From positions 10,540,001 to 10,604,000 of the forward strand of contig OZ020248.1 of NCBI GenBank assembly GCA_963971285.1: DNA of 64,000 nt, given 5' to 3'. Position 1 is the stretch's first letter. Each line of letters starts with the position of its first letter. The position numbers and the translations under genes were made by a program. Source of the DNA: Astropecten irregularis (lineage: Eukaryota > Echinodermata > Asteroidea > Paxillosida > Astropectinidae). Shown piece by piece: positions 32,297-45,664 of this stretch. The notes beneath the pieces were generated by a model, which saw nothing but the letters and a program-made list of their open reading frames with translations, made no database searches and was not told the origin of the DNA.

Positions 32297-32528
32297 TATA
32301 CAATGTTGTCACTGATGTGGCCCCTAGACGAAATTGCCATTGATTCGGGGACATCCCACGAATCCAAACCTTTTTTCTACTCATTTCACAAATGTTGTAT
32401 GATAGTTTAAGTTACTATGTGTTATTTGTTTAGATGTAATGAGTGTCCCAATGTAATTATTCGTAAACGGAAAGAAAGTTGGAAAACATTTTTCTTGGTG
32501 AGGTAATGTTTGGCTTATGAGCATAATA

Positions 32529-32878
32529 TTAAAGGTAGTATCATACTTTGGTAGGAAACCAAGACAGAAATGTTCACAGATTTACGTATAACTTACAAGG
32601 TATGAAGATGGTGGTGGTAGAAACATACCGTTAGTCCGCCTGAAATGGTGTATTTATCTATAAATTAGTAAAACAACGACCGGAAATCTTTTTAAAGATC
32701 AAAAATAAAAGAGAAAAGACTTAAGAAATACTGTGGTCGTTTTTCACTGTTTTCTCAAAAACCCTGCACCGTATGGGACTGGAATTTTCACCGATGACTG
32801 TTACTGTATCTGTCTTGATATTTTTGCCAATGAATCTGTATTTTCTTTGATAAAAACCAAAGTATGATAATACTTTGA
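32529..32878. repeat. TTAAAGGTAGTATCATACTTT MITE
   Basis: Orthologue of 13,909-14,249, with the same inverted ends and superfamily core. Confidence 0.72.
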
Positions 32879-32929
32879 TGATAATTAAATAAGTAATAGA
32901 TTGATGGTTTGATAGTAAACATAATATAG

Positions 32930-33986
32930 AGTTTGTGGGCGTTTTGGGCAATGAGCACTTATTCCAATGATAGGTCTTTCTGCGAAATGTTTTCCCGCCT
33001 CTGAAATTCTGTCTTCATGGTGACAAATTTCATGTATATAGGGTACCTCCATCTACATATGTAATAGAAACCACTTCAACTGATTTCGATTCCACTACGG
33101 TCGAAATCTAACAATGGAACATGCTCAATGTTTCACGGCTCCGTGCGTTTTGCGATGTGATGATATGAAAACTAGACGTGCTCACTTGCTTTTAAAGGGA
33201 TGGTACAGAACTGTTTTTTGCGACAAAACCGTTGCTGACAGTGAAAGCACATTATGTAATCCATCATATACCTTAACTGACAAACCTGTAGAAGTTTGAG
33301 GTGGTCAATCAGCCATCTGGGTCACGAGAAAATAGTGAAACCCGTGTACACATTTCAACGATATTATGCGTTCATAATTAAACGCTTCGAAGCGATTTAT
33401 TACAATCGGAAAATAGTTTCATTTATTTCTTACCGAATATGGCATTTCAGACAAAAACATTTCATGGGATGTTTTCTCCTATCATCACCATTATACTGTG
33501 TAAGTTTTATGTGAATCTGTGATCTTGAAGTGTATTTTGTCTTACCAGTACTGTACCATCCCTTTAAGCACCACAACTGATGATGAAATCCATACTGCCA
33601 TAGGGACCACACGCGCACACTTCTAACCGTGAAGAGAACCAGAAATGCAGAAATCCAAGTGGACATAAATATCAAGGACGATACAGTAACAGTCATCTGT
33701 GAAAATTTCAGTCTCATACGGTGCCCACTGTTCGAGAAAACAGTGGAAAACGTCCGCGCTGTTTAAAGAAAAAAAAAATTTCACCGTTATTTTTTAAAAT
33801 ATCAAAATTGTTTTTGGGCAATGGTTTTATGTTTTCTGGAAATATAGCTTTTCAGGCGGAAAAATGTTAACGGTATGTTTCTACCATCACCATTTTGTAT
33901 ACCCTGTAAGTTATATGTAAATCTATGAACATTTCTGTTTCGGTATGCTACCAGAGTATGATACTACGTATACCTTTGATGAAATC
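32930..33986. repeat. About 1.06-kb segment present only in block B
   Basis: Block A goes from GTAAACATAATATATGG (14,290) almost directly to GGGCTTGCACCATGCG. The extra DNA here contains a complete TTAAAGGGATGGTACAG MITE (33,192-33,567) and, after it, a TTAAAGG-superfamily core (GTTTCTACCATCACCATTTT, TATGATACTACGTATACCTT). Boundaries are approximate and no target duplication is evident. Confidence 0.6.
33192..33567. repeat. TTAAAGGGATGGTACAGAACTG MITE
   Basis: TTTAAAGGGATGGTACAGAA and TACTGTACCATCCCTTTAA are the best-preserved ends of this family in the window. Confidence 0.8.
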
Positions 33987-34665
33987 GTGTGTGATTGTTG
34001 TATTGGGATTTGGGCATGCACCATGCGATACAATTTTATTTCACCAATAATAAAAGTCAGCCACGATTTCGTGTAATGACACAAAATGGAACACTACTTG
34101 TGGGGAAATATTAGACTTGCGTTTGCGTGAGGTGAATATTCATTATCAGAAGGCATTAAGAATTAGCAATGTATTAAAAATAATATGTAATCATCAAATA
34201 ACCACAAGGGAAACTGACTGAATTTTTAAGTCATTGAAAAGTGAACAAAGACAAATTTGTTCACATTTCAAAAATAATATGTGGCAGTTTCCATGTTTAT
34301 CAAGAACTCCACCGCGATCAACGTTCTTTCCCTGTTTCCCTGTTCAGCCCCCCCCCTTTGTTCTGATCCTCTCATCCATGTTTGTGTATCTTCACTTGCA
34401 CGTCCTGTTATTCGTGACAGATGCTAGGATCGAAACGTCAAGCCGTCCTCACTCCAAGCATGCACATTTCAGGCCATTCTTTTATTTGTTGCCCCTGTTT
34501 ACAGCAGTTGGTTTTTGTAAACAAGAAATCGATTGATAATCTAAAGCAAACATTTAAAAACACGTCTTGCCGTACATGTCTCGCTACTCATAACGCCTAG
34601 TTAGTTCATTTGTCCATGCGCGCAGCCCGGTGAAAAGAAGCGATCACACGACCGTTTCGACCACG

Positions 34666-34838
34666 GCCAGTTTCATGGCCTTGCTTAATTTCCATGTGTT
34701 GTGTTTTACTTGTGGTTGTTGTTCGCGCTGACCATGACTATCAATTTTTTTTTTTATGGTGGTTTGTTGTATTGAGACAGACATTTTGTGCTTAGCAATT
34801 CTTTTTGTGCTTAACAGCTCCATGAAATTGGCCCCTGA
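34666..34838. repeat. MITE, GGGGCCAATTTCAT family
   Basis: Orthologue of 14,983-15,167; the right end TCCATGAAATTGGCCCCTG is cleaner here. Confidence 0.65.
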
Positions 34839-35469
34839 ATTTCAGCTCTCACAGTCTTCCAATTGATTTGTTCTTGCGCACGCGCACGTTTAATACGCCC
34901 ATCTTTGTCGGCAGCACGGTGGTGTCAAAAATAGCCATGCATGTCATTTGCCTTGGTCTACTCAACAAAACAACAACGTTTCCCTCACGTCGAGCTGCAG
35001 ATAAATATTCGAGCTGTTTTGTGAGAGCGTGCTACCAGTAATTTCTCCACGGTCTCCCCCGGGGAACTTGGAGCGATTGCCGGGGGTCGGAGTCGAAGGA
35101 GGGGAGGGTGCAGCGGAGAAGAATCGGCGACACCCGTACAAATCTTACCCCGACCGGTGCCAGAATCGAGTTCGTAGCCTGGGTGTGGACCGGTCATGAG
35201 CGTGGACAAACCAGGAAGGATGAAGGGTGTAAAGATGCCGTGTGACTCCTGGCAACCACAGCTTTGCGTGTATCTGTTTATAATCAGTAAGTTTCAAACT
35301 TTCATTCTCTTTTTTATTAAAAAAAAAACCTGTTTACGGGGATGACATAAATCGTACCCTTTTAGCCGACCTGATATAGGCCTAATTAAAGTAGATTACT
35401 TGATATTGCTCAAATTGCGCACATTTTGCGCATTTTTGGAAATATCACTTTACGTACATGTTAATTTAG

Positions 35470-35876
35470 TTTACCCGGTCATTTTCGGCAAATGAGCGGA
35501 CAATTTAAACGCTGCGTCATTCCATGTCGCATGAAACTGCAAGGCACCTCAAAATATTCATTCGATTTCACTTCATGTGCAAGCAAAATAAATGTAAACA
35601 AGCGTCAGCCGAATACAAAGAATCGCCTTTCAATTTAAAAGTCCACTAAAACATCATTCAAATTCGCAACGGCTTTTATTTTTAGCAGCGTGCTAAATTG
35701 AATGCCGATTTTGCAAACTGAACGCCTGAACTGAATGAAATGCTATAAAAATACTGATGATGCATCAAAGTTAAATCGAGTGACAGTTTCAAATTAGGAG
35801 GCAAAATCACATCAACACCATGAATGAGTGAAAATGAAATTGGCCGCCCATTTTGCCGAAAATGACCGGGAAAACC
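35470..35876. repeat. ACCCGGTCATTTTCGGC MITE
   Basis: Orthologue of 15,799-16,205, same ends and length. Confidence 0.8.
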
Positions 35877-36356
35877 GATACATTCGGCTGAAAATTCCCG
35901 TGATTGATTAACCCATATACACTGCATGCATTGCTCATCTACGTCGGAGAAGGGTGAGCCTAATTTCAATTTGCATAGACCTAACCGATCATAACTGGAC
36001 AAATTATGGTCCTGGCATTATTCATATTTGTACTTTTCGTTATACAACTATAATTTGGGTATTAGGGAGACGGACTAGAATGTGACAGTGGATATATTTT
36101 TGGAGACATCGGGAATTACGGAAATATTTATATGTCCCCTCAAGGTATCAGGTAAATTTCAAATACAATCATACATGTATCTGTAAAGTCTATATCTATA
36201 GAATGCCTTCATAAACATACGCCGATTTCACGTTCATGTGTTTGGAGGCACGAATGTACAATTATAATGTAAAGGTTAAAGAAAGGTTTGTGCATGACTC
36301 AATGTGAATATCTCCCTAACTATTGTTCTCGTTTATTACGCCACACATTAATGATT

Positions 36357-38813
36357 CAGGCGCGGTTCTAAAGAGCCATTTTTTTTGTAGGGGAGGTATC
36401 GAAGACCCGGACCCAATTTCATGGGATCCGTTACTGCCTATTTTTGTGCTTACGGGCATTGCTACGCGTGTAATCTATTTCATTGAATCCGTAAGCAAGA
36501 CTCTCGGTTAGCAAAGAATTTCTAGGGTGACCGTGATCATTTTCTGCTAACGCGCTGACGTATGCATTCCGCACAAATTCATTGCTTACCGTTACCAAAA
36601 AGGAAACTCTTCCGTGAAATACGCTAACCGTAACCAAAATAATTATGCTACCGTAAGCGAAGAATGTTTGCTAACGGTAACGGATTCCATGAAATTGGGC
36701 CCCGATTTTGTTGGGGCTAGACGCTTTGTCTTACACACGCTTCTGCTAATGTCTTTTTAGCTGCAGTAGAAAAGCATGCATCTATATAATTATACCGTCA
36801 CACAACGCGTTTTTTTAATGCAATAGACCGATTGCGAGACGAATGTTTACATGCCATCACGTGCAGGCGCGGATCCAGGATTTTACAAGACGGGGGGCAC
36901 ACTCAAAGTGAAACATCTGAATGTCAATTTTTCCTATACCTCCATGGTACATGGACGAAGATCCAATGTAGGCCTATACATGTATTGTCAAAAAATTGCA
37001 TTGGTATCCTATCGGTCGAGGTTTGACGATATATCCTTTGAAGCATTAATAACTGTCATGACATAATATTTATTATGCGTGTCATACTGGGGAGCAGTGG
37101 CGTACGCAAGATTTTTCCAAGCGGGTGTTTGAAAAAAAAACTTGGGAAGCCGCGGCGTGGGGTGCGGGGCCCGCTTTAAGGGCCCCAATTTTTTTTTTTG
37201 ATATTAGATGTTCTCTGATGAATACTAGAGTATTTCCGGGCCCTTTTTGATAGCTTTTTGCCATGGAAATAGGTCGGAATTTTTTCGTTTCATTTTTGAT
37301 TTAGGATTTTAGAGACAAAGGATTTATATATTTTGGGATGGCAAATTTGTTTTTATACAGTTTTCAGTTTGACGAAGGATCAAAAGGAAATAATCATTCA
37401 GCCATAAAATTTCTTTGAACAATATTAAGAAATATGAAATATATTGTTAAGCCATGAGTTGCACCAGTTTTGAAGAAACACGGCCTTTTATTTCGTACCA
37501 GTTATCTGGCGGCCGCTACAAAAACATTCACACCACAGGAAAAGAAATGTTTTTACGCAACCGCGAAACTTTATAATATTCACACCCGATGTCAAATGAA
37601 TATATTTATCTGGCACTAATGGGCTTCCGTACAAAGCTGTGTAGTCGACACTTTGAAAATGTTTCATTTCTAATAATTCAAATGAATTGCTTTTCAATAA
37701 ACATGGAATTTCCACGAAAATCTAAATGAAATCCAGATAGAACGAAGAAGGACTTCCTTTCAAAAGTAAGAACAGTGTCCATTTATTTAGTGGAGTAGCG
37801 TTACCATGGACTAGAGGAAGGAAATACAAGTAATGTTGGGATCACTGCTAATAAAGTGATCGATAAGATTAGGAGGATCGGACTGTGCCGCCCATCAGTA
37901 CCGTACTCTGCTTCGTGGCCACGTCAGCTGTGTACAGTGAAAACGAGTTTTTGTTACCGTGCGCACTACTGGCAAAAAGGCGAGCCGAGACATTTGCATG
38001 TTGTCAGTTTTTCTTTGTGTGGCTGACAGAATGAACTGAAGAATGATGATTTTCTGCTCCTTCTCCCTTCTTTCTCCTTTTCTTTTTTATTTCGTCAAAT
38101 TTTACCGGGGGCACATTTTTTTTCCCTCGTGAAATTTGACCGGGGGGCACGTGCCCCCGCGGCCCACCCCTGGATCCGCGCGTGACGTGACTTATAGTGG
38201 GTATTGTGTCATCTCATTTGGCACAGAGCAGCAGTGAAAACATGCAAAGAAGAATGTGGGCAATTATAATTGTCTTCTTTGCCCGTTTCCACTGCTGTTA
38301 AGCACCAAATGAGATGACAAAATACCCACTATAGGTCACGTGATGGCATGTAAACATTGGTCGCCCAATCGGTCTATTGGCGCTTAAAGGGATGGTACAG
38401 AACTGGTGTTTGCGACAAAACCGTTGCTGACAGTGAAAGCACATTATGTAATCCATCATATACCTTAACTGACAAACCTGTAAAAGTTTGGGGTCAATCA
38501 GCCATCTGGGTCACGAGAAAATAGTGAAAACCCGTGTACAGAGAACTGTACACATTTCAACGAATGAATAAAACGCTTCGAAGCGATTTATTCCAATCGG
38601 AAAATAGTTTCATTTATTTCTCAACGAATATGGCATTTCAGACAAAAACATTTCATGGGATGTTTTCTCCTATCATCACCATTATACTGTGTAAGTTTTA
38701 TGTGAATCTGTGATTATGAAGTGTATTTTGTCTAACCAATTCTGTACCCTCCCTTTAATATCTGAAAAGTTCAGTATTTTCCAGAATTGTTTTTTCAGTT
38801 AGAACCGCCCCTG
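36357..38813. mobile_element. Four-element nested transposon cluster, block B
   Basis: Outer hAT ends CAGGCGCGGTTCTA and TTAGAACCGCCCCTG. Inside: GGGCCC MITE (36,409-36,702), hairpin MITE (36,831-38,379) split by hAT element 36,864-38,184, and TTAAAGGG MITE (38,384-38,758). This is the orthologue of 16,683-17,861 plus one later insertion. Confidence 0.78.
36864..38184. mobile_element. hAT-type element CAGGCGCGGATCCAGG, block B only
   Basis: Ends CAGGCGCGGATCCAGG and CCTGGATCCGCGCGTG (one mismatch). ACGTG is duplicated on both sides (36,859-36,863 and 38,185-38,189); an 8-base reading ATCACGTG/GTGACGTG with two changes also fits if the element ends two or three bases earlier. The empty site is CATCACGTGACTTATAG in block A (17,190). 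G-rich and C-rich runs near the ends (GGGGGGCACGTGCCCCCGCG) resemble 10,376-11,196. CAGTGGCGTACGCA at 37,096 may mark a second hAT end inside. No transposase frame. Confidence 0.82.
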
Positions 38814-39669
38814 AAATGCATAATTTGTTAAATTGCCTATTAGGGAGACAAGAATTGCGTCGTTGCTGTAGCTGGGTTTCCTATCAATGGGAGAAGGAGA
38901 TTAGTTTAGTGCACAAGTCTGTGGGGATGTTTCCCCAAGTAGACCCTATCCATTTGGAAGTAGCGTCGGAAAGTGAACATTTTGAAGTCTCCCTTTTTTT
39001 TTTCTCGAAACTTAAAATAACTTATCCCTCAGAAATTAATTTTTTTCAATCGTCAAAGTCTAAAATCTTTATCTGGTTCAGATGGGTTTCCTAGCAAAGG
39101 GAAAGGGGCTTCTTTTAGTGCGCAAGTCAATGGGAATGTATCCCCATATATACGTACCCATTTTCGCTTTATAATAAGCTCGTTATAATTTATATAATTT
39201 ATTCGCGGAGGAGATATAATAATGTAAACCATTTATTGCTCTTCAAACACGTAGATAAGCGCTTCACTAAGTGCCTTTTGAGCACACGTGAACAAAATCA
39301 TGCACTGGCTCAGGTGAGATTCTAACCCACGACCTCCTGCTAGTGCAGATGCCATATACCGCTATAGGCCACCAAGCTATATGTGTCAGTAGAGTAATTT
39401 TTGGTCATTCATCATAATTTGTGCAGTGTTTTCCCATGTAATTATGTCACAAATAACAACTTAGTTCTATATATTTTAAGGTGTATTTTTCATTGGTTTA
39501 CAGGCTTTTGTTGTTTTTTTGTTTTTTTTCGTTTTGCTTGGTTTTGTTTTGTTTTACATTGTACATGACATTTTCCTATATTGTGTGAGTTACAAATTAA
39601 CATTACATCGTTGTATGTACCGTATAATATGCGCGTTACAACTGAAAAACAAAGCTTCAGATGCCGTAA
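38814..39669. other. Noncoding DNA with SINE
   Basis: Orthologous to 17,862-18,728. The tRNA-headed SINE lies at 39,244-39,385 on the minus strand (A-box TAGCTTGGTGG, B-box GGGTTAGAATC). The 92-residue frame at 38,816 is not kept in the same form in the third copy. Confidence 0.5.
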
Positions 39670-39925
39670 CTAGGGTCCTTTTCTAAACCCTGGCTTCGGC
39701 TCAGGCTCCGGCTTCGGCTCCATTTCGTGAATCTATTTTTAAATACCGGTAACGGGTATCAAAATACAGGCTTTAGGCTGTGGTTTGGACGTAGATACCC
39801 TATTTTGTACAGGAAAACAGAGATTCAGATTCAATGAAAAGCCACAACCTATATTTTCAGCATATGGATGACAGCGCCGGAGCCGGAGCCTGAGCCGGAG
39901 CTGAGGTTTTGAAACTCGGGCCTAG
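39670..39925. repeat. MITE with GGCTTCGGCTC subterminal repeats
   Basis: Orthologue of 18,729-18,984 with the same ends CTAGGGTCC and GGGCCTAG. Confidence 0.75.
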
Positions 39926-39957
39926 AGCTCCGAACGATTGTATCCAGAAAACCAGAC

Positions 39958-40560
39958 CAAGCCGAACAGAACCGAACAGATCCGAACAGACCTGAACAGA
40001 ACCGTACAGAAAAGTAGAGAACCGAACAGAACCGAACAGAACTGAACAGAACCGAACAGAACCGTGCAGAACAGTAGAGAACTGAACAGACCTGAACAGA
40101 ACCGTACAGAAAAGTAGAGAACCGGACAGAACCGAACAGAACCGAACAGAACCGTGCAGAACAGTAGAGAACTGAACAGACCTGAACTTAACCGAACAGA
40201 ACCGTATGAACCGAACATACCTGAACAGAACCTTACAGAACCGTACGGAACCGAACAGATCTGGACAGAATCGAAAATAACCGAACAGATCTTAACAGAA
40301 CCGCAAATAACCGAACATACATGAACAGAACCGAACAGAATCGAAAATAACCGAACAGACATGAACAGAACCGTACATTACCGATCAGAACTAAACAGAC
40401 CTGAACAGAACCGAACAGACCTGAACAGACCCGTACAGAACCGAACAGAACCGAAAATAACCGAACAGACTCGAACAGAACCGTACAAAACCGAACAGAA
40501 TCGAACAGAACCGTACAGAACCGAACAGAACCGAACCGATAGAACAGAACAGAACAGAGC
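39958..40560. repeat. (GAACAGAACC)n satellite, block B
   Basis: Orthologue of 19,017-19,609, with the same order of variant units but one 10-base unit more near the start (GATCCGAACAGA). Confidence 0.9.
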
Positions 40561-42009
40561 CAAAATGAGATGGACAAACAATTACACACAAACAGTTGTA
40601 TTTTACATACATTCTCTGCATAACCATTGTGTAACTATGTTCATCCGAGGACTTTTTTCTGAGAAATATTTTATGCCGAGACGATTTTTAGTGAAATAAA
40701 ACGAAATAGACAAAATCATTGGGAAAAAGACGTGCGTGCTTTTTTTTTGCGGGTTTTGGGTGCTTTTCTTTCTACAATTTATTGTTGGCCTCCTTCCCTA
40801 ATGCAGCTCACTGACGAGGTCAATTAAAGGTACAATACATGATTGGTAAAGGTCACAGGACAGCACTCATACTTTGTCTGATCAAACATGTACATGAAAT
40901 AAAAAACCTGTGAACATTTGAGCTCAATCGGACATTCTGAGTCACGAGAAAATAGCGAAAACCCGAGTCAATTTTTCTTATAAAACATGAAGAATGGTTT
41001 TGATCTTACCCCGAGATCAGAACTTTTTGGGGTCTTTGTTTTACTAATTTCTGGATAAATACAGAATTTCAGGTGGAAACATTTTAACGGTATGTTTCTA
41101 CCAGCACAATCTTCATACCTTGAGTGAACGGGGGATAACTCAAACAACTCGAGTGAGGGTGTCCTTTATGTTTGTTTCAAAAATAGTTGGGACGAACGAT
41201 CTTTGGAAAAGACACTAAATCTTGATTTCCTTGAAAAACACAGCAATCTGATGAACCAAGATTTCCCATGGTGACTGTTTGCACTGTTTACGAACTGTTG
41301 AGTCCATTTTCTGTCTCAAACTCAATAAGAATGTTTTGGAGGCCTTGCAAATCCTATATGCCCCCTTTAAGCTAGTGGCCACAATTATTGGTCACACTTC
41401 CAATGGTGTCTATTATTAGTTTCATCACTGATGCTGAACTAATTTCCAATAAAACGAAGGGCGGATGCAGGTATTATGCTAGCAACAGCCAGCGGAAATT
41501 AGCACGCACGATGTATATGATAAAATGGTTACCCAAGCACATTGTCAAACAGACGCGTTACCATGACTGCCGGTGACCTTGTTTGGTTTGGTTTAATTTA
41601 TGGTATGGCGTACTGTTTTTGAGTGATGAATGTTATGAAACGAGGTGTCAGAAGAAAGTATATGGTGTTATATCGTCCTTTCTTAGTTTGTTTGCATGCA
41701 TTCTTGTTCGTCTGGATTGTTTTTGTTAATACGCGGTTCGCTTTGTTTGTTGTATGCAGTTTTTTGCTGTTTGTGTGTCTTCATTATTTTGTTTTGTGCT
41801 GTATTAGGCCTAAAACAAAATTGTTTTGTTGCCCTCAAGTGGAAAAATTTAAATTTTGGGTCGGTCGGTCGATTTTTTTAATTATTATTTCTTTTGATTT
41901 TTAAGAATAAATACAGGATGTATGGTCACCAGGGCTTATAAATCAACGGTCTTGAGTCGTTTTGAGGAGACACGCTTTTTTACTGCTAAATCTTACATTT
42001 TCTGTCAAA
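40561..42009. repeat. Repeat mosaic, orthologue of 19,610-20,766 and 23,249-23,530
   Basis: Reads through the empty site of the 2.48-kb insertion at 41,711-41,716 (TCTGGA once). It contains the TTAAAGGTACAATACATG piece (40,823) and the 170-base block (41,400). Confidence 0.6.
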
Positions 42010-42481
42010 AATGGTGAGTTTCTATAATTAAGGACTCAGAGAAAAAACAACAACTACATATTGTGGTTGTGGGAACAACCACTAGGTGTTCGGGGTCTCA
42101 TTTCGTAGTGGAACTGTTATGTTAACATAAAAATTATGTTGGAACGTATGTTTTTTGTGCCCAAATCCTTCTGTTTTCGAGTTATTTTGAGTCAAACTTC
42201 AACTTCCGGTAAAACCGGAAGTGGAGGTCATTTGTACACAGCACTGAATTTATTAATTGTTGAGATTTACGCGTTAAGTTTTCGCGGGTTTTGGGTGCTT
42301 TTCTTTCTGCAATGTTTGGCCTCCTTCCCTAATGCAGCTCACTGACGAGGTCAATTAAAGGGTCTCTGCAATGGGAATATTATGGCTTGAACATGTGCCA
42401 ATAAAAAAAAGTGTACACGGGGATTGTGATTTTACCCACTTCCTCAAACTGATTCAGGGTTAAAAACAGGGTTTTTTTGTA
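42010..42481. repeat. 470-base segment present only in block B
   Basis: It contains a second copy of GGGTTTTGGGTGCTTTTCTT and CTCCTTCCCTAATGCAGCTC ending TCAATTAAAGG, already present at 40,750-40,830. Block A has a short ATTTTCTTTCATTTTC filler instead, so either A lost it or B gained it. Confidence 0.5.
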
Positions 42482-43061
42482 TGCTTATTAGCATTTCCAT
42501 ATTCGTGAGCAAAACTGTGATGTCATCTGGGGAACTGAGAGCAGTATAAACAAAAAGTTGAGGTTGTTTTTTTATTTTGCCAAATATGTTCCTTTCACTC
42601 AACCGGTTGTGTAATTTTTTTACCAAACCATTTCTGTTGGTCAAGTTTGCCTCTTCATGTTTCATTATATTTTTGCTGTTGGTTCCCTTCATGAGTATGC
42701 GTGAAAATCCCCCGTTTTACAAAGCCATTCAAAGGAAAACCAAATGCTGGTTTGAAACCAAAATAATAATTGCCATTCATTATTTGTCAGTATTTTCTCT
42801 GCATGAAGGCAATAAAATAACCTGACTGAAAAAAGTACTGCAGGAACCCTTTAAGCTAGCTAGTGGCCACAATAGCGCTCCGCACTAATGACGTCAAAAA
42901 ATCCCCGGATGTCAGACAAACATTGTCTCACACGTAGTGTACATGCACGCGCGCACCCACACACGTTTGCATGGTTGCAATATTTGTCTGAGATCCGATG
43001 CTATTTTTAGCGCCAGTGCGGAGCGCTATTAATGGTTACACTTCCAATGCTGGCTATTATA
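42482..43061. other. Noncoding DNA with AATAGCGCTCCGCACTA MITE
   Basis: Orthologous to 23,555-24,143; the MITE occupies 42,874-43,032. No gene was recognised. Confidence 0.55.
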
Positions 43062-44119
43062 GGTTTTCCCGGTCATTTTCGGCAAATGGGCGGCCAATTT
43101 CATTTCCACGCATTCGTGTTGACGTGATTTTGCCTCCTCGGTTGAAACCGTCACTCGATTTCACTTTGATGCATCCGTATTTATATAGCAGTGCATTCAA
43201 TTCAATTCAACTGTCGTTCAGTTTAGCCATGCAAAATCGGCATTGAATTTAGCAGAGTAATCGCAAACAACGATTTATACCAGATCGTTACTTACGTTTT
43301 CGTTTTGAGACAACCAATTTCGCAAAATGAGCAAACATAATTTATGCAAACCCCGTTATTGCAGTGTATTGCAATGGTGTCGCATCTCATCATCCATTTT
43401 GAAATGAATAGCCCCTCCTCCGACCAACCTCTCTCTTCGTCCGGATCTCAAATACGTTGCAAACAAATGCAAACCCTTTTACACCTGTTTATCTCGTTGT
43501 ATCTTGTGTCATTTTCCCTTTCCATGAATTTCTATATTTCTTTGATTTGTTATTTGATTATTCTTAAGAGAGGATTGGTGCCATGGATGTGTATTGAAAA
43601 TCATGGTGTTGATGTTCAAATTGACTGCAAGCTCAATGTTATCTAAATCATTCGAATGCATCAATCAACCGTCAACATTAGATATTCTCTTGTACAGCGA
43701 CCGAAAGCTGCCATTATTTTCGAGGATTTTTCAATTACAAACATTTGTCGTCAGGGGACATCACTTAAGTGGTTTCCATACAAGAAGTGAACCATTATAT
43801 ACCCTTTTTATTCTTGCGGTACATTCATAATTTCAGACAGAACGCTAAATTTGCTGAACAATTCACAGAAATGCCTGCCCCAAAACGAATTCGAATGACT
43901 AAGCGCACGCCGCCAAAAGCCGTTGCGAATTTGAATGCTGTTCGAATGGAATTTTTAATTGAAAGGCGATTCTATTTAATCCCCTGACCCTTGTGAACAT
44001 TTCCTTGCACATAAAATGAAATCGAATGACTATTTTGAGGTGCCTTGCAATTTCACGCGAAATGCAATGATGCAGCGTTTAAATTGTCCGCTCATTTGCC
44101 GAAAATGACCGGGAAAACC
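43062..44119. mobile_element. GGTTTTCCCGGTCATTTTCGG element, uninterrupted
   Basis: A 1,058-base element with 27-base inverted ends. It is the empty-site partner of 24,144-27,748; the retroelement-like insertion would lie at 43,780. No transposase-like frame exceeds about 100 residues, so it is non-autonomous. Confidence 0.82.
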
Positions 44120-44283
44120 TATATTAGTTTCATCACTGATGCCTAACTAATTTCCAATAAAACACAGGGAGGGTAGAGGTATTATGCTAGCAACAGCCAG
44201 CGGAAATCAGCACGCACGATGGATATGATAAAAAGACGCGTTACCATGTTTGGTTTTTGTTTAATTATGGCCATAGAGCTATA

Positions 44284-44667
44284 TTAAAGGGATTGCATAC
44301 GTTTGGTAATTTGAGCCTATTGTTTGTTTCAAACCAATATAATTGTATATATATACCATAAAACTAACCTGTGAAAGTTTCAATTCAAAAGGTGGTAGCG
44401 TTTGTGAGATTTTGGCGACAAACTAGAGCGGTTATTTCACGCCAGATAACAGTAAGTCAATAGCTGAGAAGCGTTACGGCCATAACGCTTCTCAGATTCA
44501 TAATTTTTGGAGATAAAAAGTGACATATTTTTCCATAACCGCGGTACTTCGAATTGAACGTTTCTCAATATGCATTATACTATCCAAAGCAGCTGTACTT
44601 CTCACCAAGTAAGTTTTTATTGCCATAAATTTTCAGAGTCATTACCAAACGTATGCAATTCCTTTAA
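44284..44667. repeat. TTAAAGGGATTGCATACG MITE
   Basis: Orthologue of 27,928-28,299 with complete ends and TTAA borders. Confidence 0.8.
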
Positions 44668-45664
44668 AATGACTAGAGCGCTAGCTCCGTGTAGAAAGTG
44701 ATGCCTGCTGGGCGCATCCATGTTTGTGCACAAACCTATGAAAAGCCCATAATTCTGTACGTTTTTTGTACGTTCATTTGCATACTGCGTTGTGTTCTAT
44801 ACGGGTGCGTCATCGAAGTCAAATACGCCCGAAATCCGACGCACCCTCGGTAAATGCGCGTTTCATTTGGGACCGTGCGCGCACACGCTCTGCACTTCAG
44901 TCACGCAATGATTGCATGCGTCATATAAAGACGCGCTAGGTACCGTTCGTGCATACTTGAGCGTTGCATATAGAGTACACTCTTCGAAAGGCATTCCAGT
45001 CAAAGTGTTCTTGTTCCAAAGACACGCACACCCATTCAAAATGACTGCGCCCAGACGGCTTCAAAACTTCTACTCACGGGCTGCGTTCGAGCGAGCTACT
45101 CTTGTTAACACGAGTATACTCCTGAGCGCTCGAACGGCCGGAGTACGACACTCGGGTCAGCGAGAGTATACTCTCCAGCGTTGGGGAGTATACTCCTGCA
45201 CCGGAGAGTACTGCGCGCGCATCACACTCGTGTTACCGGGAGTAACCGCTCGAACGCAGCCACGGAGAACGCAGAGCTAGCGGTCTAGTAATGCGACGGC
45301 ACGACGAGACAATGCGACGGCACGACGCGACGCGTACATTGAGCGGCGCTTTCTCATGCGGTGTACGTGCTTAGAAACGATAATTCAACAGGCGACGGCA
45401 CGACGCGAGGGGCAACGGTACGACGCGACGGGCGACGCGAAAGGGACGACGGGCGACGCAGATATGGCGTCTTTAGAACACCATACGCGACTCCAACAAA
45501 GCCCTATACACACTATACAAAAACAGGCGACGGCACGACGCGACGGCCCGACGCGACTATGCGCCGTGAAAGAAAAAAGAATGCGCCGCGTAAAATGGCC
45601 GAAATGGAATTCCATAGTGACTGTGTAAGTTCTGAATGATTTTGTATTTTTTTTTTTTTCGCAG
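44668..45664. other. Upstream region of FAMeT gene 1
   Basis: Contains the candidate TATA box (ATATAAAGACGCGC near 44,924), the GGCTGCGTTCGAGCG MITE (45,079-45,261), the ACGGCACGACGCGA tandem repeat (45,290-45,595) and the polypyrimidine acceptor tract ending TTTCGCAG. The first coding exon with its expected signal peptide was not found, either because it is short or because it lies elsewhere. Confidence 0.45.
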
